Assembly: GCF_030068455.1 (NCBI RefSeq)
Contig: NZ_JAQOSQ010000004.1
Coordinates: forward strand, 186,001 to 250,000
Length of the DNA: 64,000 bases
Direction of reading: 5' to 3'
Source of the DNA: Roseofilum casamattae BLCC-M143
GTDB lineage: Bacteria; Cyanobacteriota; Cyanobacteriia; Cyanobacteriales; Desertifilaceae
Position 1 is the stretch's first letter; the number at the start of each line of letters is the position of its first letter. A program made the position numbers and the translations under genes. The notes below the pieces were generated by a model that did not search any database, was not told the DNA's origin, and worked only from the letters and a program-made list of their open reading frames with translations. Below, piece after piece: positions 35,878 through 43,708 of the stretch.

Positions 35878-37848
35878 TTATTTTTTAGTAATGCGGTAAT
35901 TTTTGATATAAAGAGCATCCAGCTTAGTATTTAAAAATAAGTCGATCGCATGAGCTGGAGTTTCCACAATTGGCTCTCCACGTCTATTTAAAGATGTATT
36001 GAGGACTATAGGGCAACCATTTAACTGATGTAAATGTAAAAGCAACCGATAAAATTCTCCGCAACTTTCATCAACTGTTTGTATTCTCGCTGTGTCATTA
36101 ACATGGGTAACTGCTGGAATTTCAGAAGAAATAACTTTAGCAGTAAAAAGCATATATGGTGATGGCAAGGGAACTTGAGTAAACCAAGATGATGCTTCTG
36201 ATGCCAAAACAGATGGAGCTAAAGGTCTCCAATTTTCACGTTCTTTAATCAAATTTACTCTATCTCTATTCTCTTTGTAACGTGGATTAGCAAGTATCGA
36301 TCGATGTCCTAATGCTCTGGGCCCAATTTCACTTCGCTCTTCAAACCAACCGATAATTGTATTATTATTAATATCAACTGCTGCCATTTGTGCTGGATTT
36401 TTCAGAATTGAGTAATTAATTTCATTGCCAAAATCTTGTAAAGTGTCTGCCAGCTCTTCTGTTTTGCAAGATAGACCTAAATAAGGAAGAGTATTGTTTT
36501 TTAATTTTCTTTTGTTTAGTAAGTTATGATAAAGCCATAAAGCTGCACCAACTGATAAGCCACTATCATCACAAGCTGGCTCAATAAAAATATGCGAGAA
36601 ATCTGTTTCTTTCCATATTCTAGTATTTGATGGGCAATTAAGCATTACTCCACCGGAAAGACAAAGATTAGATGTATTGATCTTAAAACTGTGCAGCATT
36701 CTACTGAAGGTATGACAAGCTTTTAAAATTATCTCTTCACACAGTTTTTGCGTACTTGCTGCAATATCTGCATTGATTGGATCGGTAGCACAGGCTTGCT
36801 TGCCTAATTTATTCGTATCATAACCATTTTTGATAGCTTCAGATAAACAATGATTTAGCCAATCAACTACTTGATTATTTGTGCTAAATGCAAGATAGTC
36901 AAAATAATTTCCAACAAATTTCCGATCGAAGAATAATGGGTTACCATATGGTGCAAGTCCCATCATCTTACCCGGCCCATCTGTCCAGCCTAAACCTAAT
37001 GACATACTAGCACAACGGTATAGCATTCCTATTTCCATAAAATGAGGAGTAAGTGGAAATATTTCTCTATCGAGACCTAACCAAAATAAACCACTTTGCT
37101 CTCTGTGCAAACCATCATGGGTTAAGATTGCTGCACAATTGTAATTTGATTGAAAATATGCAGATGCAGCATGAGAGGCATGATGATTGATAAAGTAACT
37201 TGGTATCTCGTATCCGAGTAATCTAACAGTAACGGGATAATGGAATCCTTGTTTCGCTTTCTCTTTCTTAAGAAAAGACTTCAAGCTTATTTTTTGTATG
37301 TTATCAAGGGTTAAGTCTCCTTCAATCCATTCATGGTTAGGTGTATAATAGTTCAACCATTTCAGTGTTTTAAATTCAGACTTGATTGAGCCTTTTGCAT
37401 AAGGAAAGCATTCTTGAAATTCATGCTTTGGCTTACCAGATATGTAGGGGTATTCTGGATTAGTAAGATTATCTTGACAATCTTCAGAAAATATTGTGGG
37501 TAAAATAATTTCTCCAAAGGCGGTATCAAAATTATACTCAAGTGACTCAAGTTGATTGGCGATCGTCGATCCTAATTTATATTCTGGCAAATAAGTTAGA
37601 TTGATATCGAAAATATTGGGTTCTAACAGAATTATTTCATAGTACTGAGTAGAGGTTATTGCACAGTAATCTATTCGATCAATTTTAATATTAGCTGTCT
37701 CAATAGCTTTTAAAATAAGATTGGGATGGAGAGAGATACAGTGCTTGACTCTTTCATGTCTTTCTGCTATCAGAGTTACTATAACTATACCATCCTGAAT
37801 AATGCTAACAGAAGCATCATGGCCAAAGTGTAGACCTAGAATAATCAT
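35878..37848 (-). CDS. NodU/TobZ-type O-carbamoyltransferase
   Basis: This 656-residue protein transfers a carbamoyl group from carbamoyl phosphate, through carbamoyladenylate, to a hydroxyl acceptor. It begins IILGLHFGHDASVSIIQDG (Kae1-like domain). The metal-site motif HHASHAAS is at residues 222-229, followed by LSGGVMLNC and EPACDDSGLSVGAALW. The C-terminal YrdC-like domain has GWFEERSEIGPRALGHRSIL, ENWRPLAPSVL and LNTSLNRRGEPIV. The metal motif comes about 100 residues later than in TobZ, so residues about 65-210 hold an insertion. The gene is AT-rich with no GCGATCGC, unlike its neighbours. It follows the 97-residue gene by 106 bases across a terminator. The acceptor is unknown. Confidence 0.9.
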   Translation of the reverse strand: MIILGLHFGHDASVSIIQDGIVIVTLIAERHERVKHCISLHPNLILKAIETANIKIDRIDYCAITSTQYYEIILLEPNIFDINLTYLPEYKLGSTIANQLESLEYNFDTAFGEIILPTIFSEDCQDNLTNPEYPYISGKPKHEFQECFPYAKGSIKSEFKTLKWLNYYTPNHEWIEGDLTLDNIQKISLKSFLKKEKAKQGFHYPVTVRLLGYEIPSYFINHHASHAASAYFQSNYNCAAILTHDGLHREQSGLFWLGLDREIFPLTPHFMEIGMLYRCASMSLGLGWTDGPGKMMGLAPYGNPLFFDRKFVGNYFDYLAFSTNNQVVDWLNHCLSEAIKNGYDTNKLGKQACATDPINADIAASTQKLCEEIILKACHTFSRMLHSFKINTSNLCLSGGVMLNCPSNTRIWKETDFSHIFIEPACDDSGLSVGAALWLYHNLLNKRKLKNNTLPYLGLSCKTEELADTLQDFGNEINYSILKNPAQMAAVDINNNTIIGWFEERSEIGPRALGHRSILANPRYKENRDRVNLIKERENWRPLAPSVLASEASSWFTQVPLPSPYMLFTAKVISSEIPAVTHVNDTARIQTVDESCGEFYRLLLHLHQLNGCPIVLNTSLNRRGEPIVETPAHAIDLFLNTKLDALYIKNYRITKK

Positions 37849-37882
37849 AACTCAGTGTTGTAAAAGCCTATTTATAAAGGAA

Positions 37883-37919
37883 ATAAAAACCTTAGAGCCT
37901 AAATATTAGCTCTAAGGTT
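37883..37919 (-). terminator. Intrinsic terminator between the small gene and the carbamoyltransferase
   Basis: On the minus strand an 11-bp perfect stem, AACCTTAGAGC with GCTCTAAGGTT, and a 10-base loop is followed by the T-rich tract TTTTTATTT. It lies 36-70 bases after the stop of the 97-residue gene and 35 bases before the carbamoyltransferase ATG. Full transcripts of the enzyme would need read-through. Confidence 0.75.
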
Positions 37920-37954
37920 AGCTTGATTGAGGCATCAAAAGTTATATTCTATAC

Positions 37955-38248
37955 TTAAGTATGCCCACCACGTCCACAAGCACCAATTACAACTACTGAT
38001 TCAGAGTCAGCATCCCATACCCATGCAACAGGAACTTGATTAGCTACTTCAGATGCATCTACAAATGATACTTTTAGATTTTCTTCATAAGATACCATCC
38101 CTTTTGGGAGTTGAGAAAACTCTTCTTCTGCATTTTCATCATGCATGTGTGGCATACAAACACCTAAACCATAACTCGATAGTTCTTCGATCATCGCTTG
38201 GACTTTCGGATCTTGAACTGCTTTGGTTGCAGTTGCTACCATAGACAT
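37955..38248 (-). CDS. Small Cys/His protein, candidate precursor or partner of the carbamoyltransferase
   Basis: This protein has 97 residues from ATG 38248, chosen because AGGAG lies 8 bases upstream; a longer frame to 38311 lacks this. I do not recognise the family. An N-terminal helical part (about 8-27, VQDPKVQAMIEELSSYG) leads to GVCMPHMHDE with C31, H34 and H36. An acidic stretch follows, then strands VSFVDASEVAN and PVAWVWDADSESVVVIG, and the tail ACGRGGHT with C91 and H96. The five Cys/His residues could bind metal. A terminator follows directly, then the carbamoyltransferase. The layout resembles abundant precursor peptides placed before their modifying enzyme, but a folded partner protein is equally possible. 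Confidence 0.7.
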   Translation of the reverse strand: MSMVATATKAVQDPKVQAMIEELSSYGLGVCMPHMHDENAEEEFSQLPKGMVSYEENLKVSFVDASEVANQVPVAWVWDADSESVVVIGACGRGGHT

Positions 38249-38294
38249 AATCTTTTCTCCTGGCATTAGAGGCAGTGTATTGTGACCAATTATA

Positions 38295-38409
38295 AATATT
38301 TTGTGGATCACTTGTAAAGTAACAAAAAGTGTATTTTAGTATATATTTTGGCGAGCGCCCAAAAGTAATATTTTGTAGATCAAAGTCCAATTGAGTCTCA
38401 AAAAGTGTA
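38295..38409. promoter_or_regulatory. Duplicated element in a divergent promoter region
   Basis: AATATTTTGTGGATCA (38295-38310) recurs as AATATTTTGTAGATCA (38367-38382) with one mismatch, 72 bases on. CAAAAAGTGTA (38323-38333) recurs exactly at 38399-38409, 76 bases on. The two composite units lie between the 97-residue gene and the STAND ATPase gene, one nearer each start, so each promoter may carry its own copy of the same operator. Confidence 0.65.
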
Positions 38410-38448
38410 AAAATGTATAATGCCAACTAATTAGGATTTTGACTGCTG

Positions 38449-39807
38449 ATGGATGCACAACACTTGATGGAATGGCTTGATAAGCTAATGGTCGAGAAAA
38501 CTGGATCGCATTTAAATAATCTGGAACAGGTAGTGTTAAGGGGAGTATGGAACAATCAGAAGTATAAAAAAATTGCGGATGAATATCACTGCACAGAAGC
38601 AAATGTGAAGAGAGTTGCAAGTGAGCTTTACAGCTTCCTGTCAGAGGAGTTGGAGGAAAAAGTTAGTAAGTCAAATTTTCGTGCTGCAATGGAAAGATAC
38701 TATATCTCTAATTCAAGTGTTGGTAACTTTGCACAAAGCCAGTTTTTTGGAAGTGAGATCCATCTTTGTAGAGAAAATTTTAATTCCGGTAGACCTGAAA
38801 AACCAGACTTAAATCCTACAATTAACCAACTAGAAAAAATACATGATCGCACTCACATCCCCAAATACGATCGCCTTTACCAGCGCACAGACGAACTCAA
38901 TACCCTGAAACACTGGATACTCGACAAAAAGAGCGCTATTATCGCCATCTATGGGTTGTCGGGAATTGGTAAAACAGCTCTCGCAACGCAACTGGTAGAC
39001 GAAATAGAAGATAACTTCGATCGCCTAATTTGGTACAGTCACCGAACCTTCCCCCATCTTAACGCCTTAACCACACAATTAATCCAATTTCTCTCCCAAG
39101 GAGCAACAACAAAAAATTGCACCTTGCTCGACTATTTGCGATCTCATCGTTGCTTAATTATCCTTGATGACTTCCAAGAAACTCTTACTCCTAGGAAACC
39201 CGTCGGGCACTACCAACCTGAATACCAAACCTACGGTAAACTATTACAAGAGATTGGGCAATCTCCCCACAACAGTTGCTTGCTGCTACTCAGTTGGGAA
39301 CAGCCTGTAGAAATAGCAACTTTAGCCGCGAATCATAACTCTTGTCAGACCCTACATCTGCAAGGACTAGGAGAAACAGCCAAACAACTCTTGCAAGCCA
39401 AACAACTCACTCATGAAGAGCAATGGTTGGAACTGATTAATCTTTACAGTGGCAATCCCTCGTGGTTGAATATTATTACGTTCACTATTGCAGAATTATT
39501 TAATGGTAGTGTTGCTCAGTTCCTCTCCTACTCTCCTCTATTCTTGGGAGACATAAAATCATTATTAGATACCCATTACCAACGTTTATCCAGCTCCGAG
39601 CGATCCCTCCTCCATTGGTTAGCCGATCGCGAAATAGACTTCGACCTCAAGATTCAACCTACCGATATCCCAGAAAATATCAATATTCTCGACACTTTAC
39701 AGTCTCTGCTCAAACGAGATTTAGTTATGAAATTAACCCATAAAAATCAGTCTATCATTAGACTTTCGCCAGTGATTAAGCATTATCTTCAACAGCACAA
39801 AAACTGA
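38449..39807 (+). CDS. Compact STAND ATPase (HTH + NB-ARC + winged helix), candidate regulator
   Basis: This protein has 452 residues. Residues about 20-72 contain a helix-turn-helix-like region (QKYKKIADEYHCTEANVKRVASE) of the kind found in front of NB-ARC domains in cyanobacteria. The NB-ARC ATPase starts near 140 with RTDELNTLKHW, then the P-loop GLSGIGKTA (169-177), Walker B LIILDDFQETL, and GNPSWLNIIT near the GxP motif. It ends in a winged-helix segment, LSSSERSLLHWLAD to IKHYLQQHKN, with no WD40 or TPR sensor repeats after it. The first part is AT-rich like the island; the ATPase part uses neighbour-like codons with GATCGC words. It probably controls the divergent genes. Confidence 0.85.
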   Translation: MDAQHLMEWLDKLMVEKTGSHLNNLEQVVLRGVWNNQKYKKIADEYHCTEANVKRVASELYSFLSEELEEKVSKSNFRAAMERYYISNSSVGNFAQSQFFGSEIHLCRENFNSGRPEKPDLNPTINQLEKIHDRTHIPKYDRLYQRTDELNTLKHWILDKKSAIIAIYGLSGIGKTALATQLVDEIEDNFDRLIWYSHRTFPHLNALTTQLIQFLSQGATTKNCTLLDYLRSHRCLIILDDFQETLTPRKPVGHYQPEYQTYGKLLQEIGQSPHNSCLLLLSWEQPVEIATLAANHNSCQTLHLQGLGETAKQLLQAKQLTHEEQWLELINLYSGNPSWLNIITFTIAELFNGSVAQFLSYSPLFLGDIKSLLDTHYQRLSSSERSLLHWLADREIDFDLKIQPTDIPENINILDTLQSLLKRDLVMKLTHKNQSIIRLSPVIKHYLQQHKN

Positions 39808-39826
39808 CGTTATCTATACATAATTT

Positions 39827-39850
39827 GTGGAGATATTATTGTATCTCCAC
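39827..39850. terminator. Bidirectional hairpin between convergent genes
   Basis: GTGGAGATA (39827-39835) and TATCTCCAC (39842-39850) form a perfect 9-bp stem around TTATTG. It lies in the 54-base gap between the STAND gene and the convergent 395-residue gene, with AT-rich flanks on both sides. Confidence 0.55.
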
Positions 39851-39861
39851 CTTAATCAAAT

Positions 39862-41049
39862 CTACAATTTATCTAAGACTAATCTGCGGATAATTTCCGT
39901 GACTTCCGTTGCCATGCGCGCATCCAGTTCTACGGCTTCGCGATCCTCGTCTCCCACAGCATTAGCTCCCCGTAACGTCATCGTCAGCGACTTCAATTGA
40001 CCGCCATAGGAAAATTGCACAAAACAAGTATAGGTTAATTCCGTGCGATCGCGCGCCGAACTGCGACCGAATCCCATTTTCGAGAGAATGACTGGATTTT
40101 CAATTTCGATGCCTAATTTAGCGATCGCCACATCCACATAACGAGCGCAATCTTGTCCCAAAGCAGGCACTAATAGAGACAGCTTGTTCTCATCCAATCC
40201 CGGAATGCGAGCTGAGGGTGACAAGTGATGGTGCCAACCCACCATGGATAAAATCCGAGTCAGAACATAAGCAGGGATTAAGTTTTCTCCCGGTTGTGTA
40301 GCGCGAGCTTTAATCTCATCCACCGCCGAGAGCAAGACTTCCTCATTTCGGGTAATTTGCGGACGAGTGGTAAACGGTTCTTCCCCGTATAACCCTTGGA
40401 AATTCACATCCTGTTGTCCGCTCAGTTCCTTTACCCAAGTTTCCAGATCGGCATAGGTTTGGAAACACTTAAAAGCTGCCGCGATCGCATTAGAACTGGC
40501 ATACTTTTCCGCATAACTGACCAGATCCTCAATCGCGCCAACCAATGGATACACTATCTCTGAATCTCCAATCTGCGCGCCATCTAACTCCCCAGTTACC
40601 TGAGTTAGAGTATTAATCATCGGTAAAAACTTCGTCGCACTCCAAAACTCCACCTTTTCCAAGGCATTGCGACCCAACCATTGCGCCTTGAAGCTACCGC
40701 CACCGGAGCCGCCAATGCAAATACAGGCATTCTTAATATCGGGATGGAGAAAATCCAAGCGTTGCTCGTTAATCTTGGGTCGCTCGTTCGGAGACAAATA
40801 ATTCTTGCAGCCAGCATAAGATAAACTCGGACGCTGTTTCAGGCGATCGCAATAGAGCGGTAAATCCTGGTTGTAGGGAGAATTTTTGATTGTGCGATCG
40901 AGAAACGCCATTTTCCAACTGTTATATCCGGCTTCTTCCTGGAAAAATTCGGCATAGAGGCGATCGGAAGAAGCCGATAGAGGTAGGGAATTACGATGTG
41001 TAAATGGCATAAATGGTTCAACCAAACTTGAATATGTACCATCCCTCAT
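39862..41049 (-). CDS. Uncharacterised protein with serine-beta-lactamase-like motifs
   Basis: This 395-residue cyanobacterial protein has no family name I am certain of. The sequence EFWSATKFLPMINTL has S137-A-T-K140, matching the SxxK nucleophile motif of penicillin-binding and beta-lactamase folds. SSN at 185-187 in KYASSNAIA could be the SxN motif. No clear KTG triad is seen. A C-terminal segment (DEDREAVELDARMATEVTEIIRRL) looks helical. The N-terminal 100 residues resemble neither a signal peptide nor a lipobox. It may be a cytosolic serine hydrolase or an inactive relative. Coding is certain; function is inferred from two motifs only. Confidence 0.75.
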   Translation of the reverse strand: MRDGTYSSLVEPFMPFTHRNSLPLSASSDRLYAEFFQEEAGYNSWKMAFLDRTIKNSPYNQDLPLYCDRLKQRPSLSYAGCKNYLSPNERPKINEQRLDFLHPDIKNACICIGGSGGGSFKAQWLGRNALEKVEFWSATKFLPMINTLTQVTGELDGAQIGDSEIVYPLVGAIEDLVSYAEKYASSNAIAAAFKCFQTYADLETWVKELSGQQDVNFQGLYGEEPFTTRPQITRNEEVLLSAVDEIKARATQPGENLIPAYVLTRILSMVGWHHHLSPSARIPGLDENKLSLLVPALGQDCARYVDVAIAKLGIEIENPVILSKMGFGRSSARDRTELTYTCFVQFSYGGQLKSLTMTLRGANAVGDEDREAVELDARMATEVTEIIRRLVLDKL

Positions 41050-41320
41050 GTCTCCTCACTGAATATAAAGGGTTTGCAGAATATTCCGGATGAACCCTAA
41101 AGAGAGGAGCATAAGGGAATGGTAGATGCACCCTGATGAATTCCCTCGGTTGTTCGCAACTGGGGGATTACTTATTTAATTAATCTCAATTCAGGACAAG
41201 GAGCAAGAGCGCGAAGGAAGAGAATGTCTCTGACAGAGGTTCCCGAAGCTGATAAAGTAAAGAACTAGAGTATTATTGGCGCTAGTACTGCCCTCTATCC
41301 ATGAGTCTTAGATAGCGATC

Positions 41321-42226
41321 GTGTCTTCTTTGTTCCATACACCACCGCCTCTGCAACCTGGAGATAAGTTACGGGCGATCGCGCCGAGCGGGCCGTTGCA
41401 AGAAACCGAAGCGTTCCAAGCAGGTTTGAACTTATGGCAAGATCGAGGATACACGGTTGAAGTAGACCCGCGCATTTACGATCGCTGGGGATATTTAGCT
41501 GGAACCGATCGCGATCGCCGCGCTCAATTACTCGATGCTCTCAAAGACCCAGACTGTCGGGGAATTCTTTGCGTTCGCGGCGGCTATGGAACCACCCGTC
41601 TCCTCGATGGATGGGATAATAGTCCGGACTGGAAGGACTTTCCAAAATGGCTGATCGGATTTTCTGATATTACCGGTTTATTGTGGAGTCAATTCCACCA
41701 AGAATTTGCTGGTGGAGTTCATGCTCCCGTCTTAACCACTTTAGCTCGAGAACCGCAATGGTCTTTGGAACGCTTATGGAAAGCCGTTCGAGGAGAACCT
41801 TTAGAAACTTTGCAGGGAAATGGATGGGGAGGCGGACGAGTTGAAGGAGTATTGCTTCCCGGTAATTTAACCGTTGCCACTCACCTTTTAGGAACCCCAT
41901 GGCAACCCGATCTCGAGAACGTTATTCTCGCCTTTGAAGATGTTGGAGAAGCACCTTATCGGCTCGATCGCATGTTAACTCAGTGGCGCGCGAGCGGACT
42001 TCTCGATCGAGTTGGCGGAATTGCCTTAGGTCGGTTCAGTCAGTGCGATGTTCTGGAAGGTAAACTGAGTTTAACCGCCGAGGAAGTGCTTCGCGATCGT
42101 CTCAGTTATCTTAATTGCCCTCTAGCTTTCGATTTCCCCTTCGGTCATGATGGAGCAAATGCTGCTTTGCCTGTTGGAGCTTCGGTCTGCTTAGATGGAA
42201 ATGTCGGTACCTTAGAATTTGTTTAA
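41321..42226 (+). CDS. LD-carboxypeptidase (peptidase family S66)
   Basis: This 301-residue protein starts at GTG 41321. Family S66 cleaves the terminal D-Ala from L,D-linked muropeptides in peptidoglycan recycling. LQPGDKLRAIAPSG opens the fold and GILCVRGGYGTTRLLDGW follows. The nucleophile is S115 in LIGFSDITG, in the same position as S115 of the Pseudomonas enzyme. The catalytic Glu lies in AFEDVGEAPYRLD and the His in FPFGHDGANAALPVG. The triad is complete. No signal peptide is present, so it acts in the cytoplasm. Confidence 0.95.
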   Translation: MSSLFHTPPPLQPGDKLRAIAPSGPLQETEAFQAGLNLWQDRGYTVEVDPRIYDRWGYLAGTDRDRRAQLLDALKDPDCRGILCVRGGYGTTRLLDGWDNSPDWKDFPKWLIGFSDITGLLWSQFHQEFAGGVHAPVLTTLAREPQWSLERLWKAVRGEPLETLQGNGWGGGRVEGVLLPGNLTVATHLLGTPWQPDLENVILAFEDVGEAPYRLDRMLTQWRASGLLDRVGGIALGRFSQCDVLEGKLSLTAEEVLRDRLSYLNCPLAFDFPFGHDGANAALPVGASVCLDGNVGTLEFV

Positions 42227-42249
42227 ATCAGATGAAGCCGAACAAATTC

Positions 42250-42271
42250 GACCGATTTCTAGCAATCGGTC
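42250..42271. terminator. Hairpin between convergent genes
   Basis: GACCGATT (42250-42257) pairs with AATCGGTC (42264-42271) around a 6-base loop, in the gap between the LD-carboxypeptidase stop (42226) and the RRM gene stop (42312). A bidirectional terminator is likely; the flanking T-runs are weak. Confidence 0.45.
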
Positions 42272-42311
42272 AAATTCCCAGTTTTCCGAACAGAACGACA
42301 AGACTTAGAAT

Positions 42312-42617
42312 TTAGTATTCGCCCCGAGAACTGTTAGAAACTCCCCCATAATTTCCTTTATTGTTCGGACGGGGTTCTCGCGGTCGGGCTTTGTTTACCT
42401 TCAACTGACGACCCATCCACTCAGCGCCATCGAGAGCTGCGATCGCTGCTTCTTCTTCCGCTTCCGCTGACATTTCGATAAAAGCAAATCCCCTAATCCG
42501 ATCTTTTTCCCTATCCATGGGAACAGTCACCCGTTGGACCTGTCCGTACTCACCAAAAACTTCCTTCAGGTCATCTTCTGTAACCTTGTAAGGTAGGTTA
42601 CCAACATAAATCGACAT
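42312..42617 (-). CDS. RNA-binding protein with one RRM and a Gly/Asn-rich tail (cyanobacterial Rbp)
   Basis: This 101-residue protein is almost wholly one RNA-recognition motif. RNP2 is IYVGNL (3-8) and RNP1 is RGFAFIEM (about 42-49), with a short disordered tail, RPNNKGNYGG onward. Cyanobacterial Rbp proteins of this size bind U-rich RNA, many are cold-induced, and some help place mRNA at the thylakoid. About 225 bases of upstream DNA before the tRNA may hold a long 5' leader, as is usual for cold-regulated rbp genes. Which Rbp paralogue it is cannot be told. Confidence 0.93.
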   Translation of the reverse strand: MSIYVGNLPYKVTEDDLKEVFGEYGQVQRVTVPMDREKDRIRGFAFIEMSAEAEEEAAIAALDGAEWMGRQLKVNKARPREPRPNNKGNYGGVSNSSRGEY

Positions 42618-42842
42618 CGAGACTTTCCAAAATCAAACAAATGTATAGAGAATGAGATATGAGGGAAAAGGGGATCGATATTAAACGGGAGGTGCCTGCC
42701 AATATTCAAACATCTTTACCAATCTTTCTTCTCACTCCCCATATTAACAGCATCTTTTTGATTTTGGGAAGTGCCGATTCCTACTCAACCTACTGAATGA
42801 CTTCGGAATTCTACAGTATTTTTTCGCTAAACCCAGTTAAGA

Positions 42843-42916
42843 TCGGGATGACAGGATTTGAACCTGCGACATCCTGCTCCCAAAGCAGGCGCGCTACCAA
42901 GCTGCGCTACATCCCG
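42843..42916 (-). tRNA. trnP-UGG: tRNA-Pro (anticodon UGG)
   Basis: A 74-base cloverleaf reads on the minus strand. The acceptor CGGGATG pairs with CATCCCG, the D-arm is GCGCAGCTTGGTAGCGC, the anticodon stem CCTGC/GCAGG encloses TTTGGGA with anticodon TGG at 42880-42882, and the T-arm is GCAGGTTCAAATCCTGT. The 3' CCA is not encoded. TTCAAAT in the T-loop and the GG of the D-loop are intact. Confidence 0.97.
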
Positions 42917-43097
42917 AGGCAGTTTCTACTATCTTAGAAAAGTATAACCTATAGTTGCCCGATCTGACTACCCTAAATCTGATGAAGATGCCAACGAGCC
43001 AGTTAGAAACGATCGAAAAAGGACTAAGCCAAAGGATCGTTTGCCATCTGCTGACTCTTTTGACTGCCGAAGGTTCTGAGTAATCGAGCCAAATTTC

Positions 43098-43628
43098 CTA
43101 GTTAGGATACCAAAACATTCCTTTGATCCCCTCCGGGTCTTGCAGAAATCCGAGATTTTGATAAAAATCCACCACATGAGGATCGGCAAACAAGGTAATG
43201 TTGCTAATATCTTCACTACGGAGTTTCTTGATTGTATGCTTCATAAGAGCTTTGCCTAAGCCTTTTCCTTGGAATGCCGGATGAACTACTACATCCCACA
43301 GGGTCGCATTAAACGCATGATCCGAGGTTGCTCGAGCAAAGCCAACCAAACGACGATGGTTTCCTCGTAAGTCCCACATCGAAATAACCAGAAAGCTATG
43401 TTCGATCGCTTTTTTCACTTTCCGTAATGGACGGCGAGACCATCCTACTGCATCACATAGCTCCTCCAGTTCGTATAAGTCAATGTTTCGATTCGTACTA
43501 AAAACAATACGGGAGATCCTCCCAGAATCACTTTTAACATCCAACGCCGCAAAGTCTTCTAGACTTCGGGTTGGATGGGAGGTTATAGGAGCATCAGAGC
43601 TGCTAAACAAGCTTTTCCAAAAACCCAT
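43098..43628 (-). CDS. GNAT-family N-acetyltransferase (Ycf52/NSI-like)
   Basis: This 176-residue protein has its acetyl-CoA motif in [23 protein letters not shown] (the Q/RxxGxG/A pyrophosphate loop), followed by [18 protein letters not shown], the usual motif [25 protein letters not shown] at about 44-67 is the N-terminal signature of Ycf52 proteins, plastid and cyanobacterial GNAT enzymes of which the plant member is NSI. The substrate is not known. It is divergent from the ACT-like gene. Confidence 0.88.
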   Translation of the reverse strand: MGFWKSLFSSSDAPITSHPTRSLEDFAALDVKSDSGRISRIVFSTNRNIDLYELEELCDAVGWSRRPLRKVKKAIEHSFLVISMWDLRGNHRRLVGFARATSDHAFNATLWDVVVHPAFQGKGLGKALMKHTIKKLRSEDISNITLFADPHVVDFYQNLGFLQDPEGIKGMFWYPN

Positions 43629-43708
43629 GCAGGTGTAGTAATTGAAGTCATCAAAATTAAATAGACAATATTAGCTTAGTATATCTCCCATAATCTTTTC
43701 CTTCCATT

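Noticed and set aside
37955-38248. Calling the 97-residue protein a lanthipeptide or Nif11 precursor
   Set aside because: No double-glycine leader, no Nif11-type leader and no lanthionine synthetase or transporter gene is nearby; the precursor idea rests only on layout.
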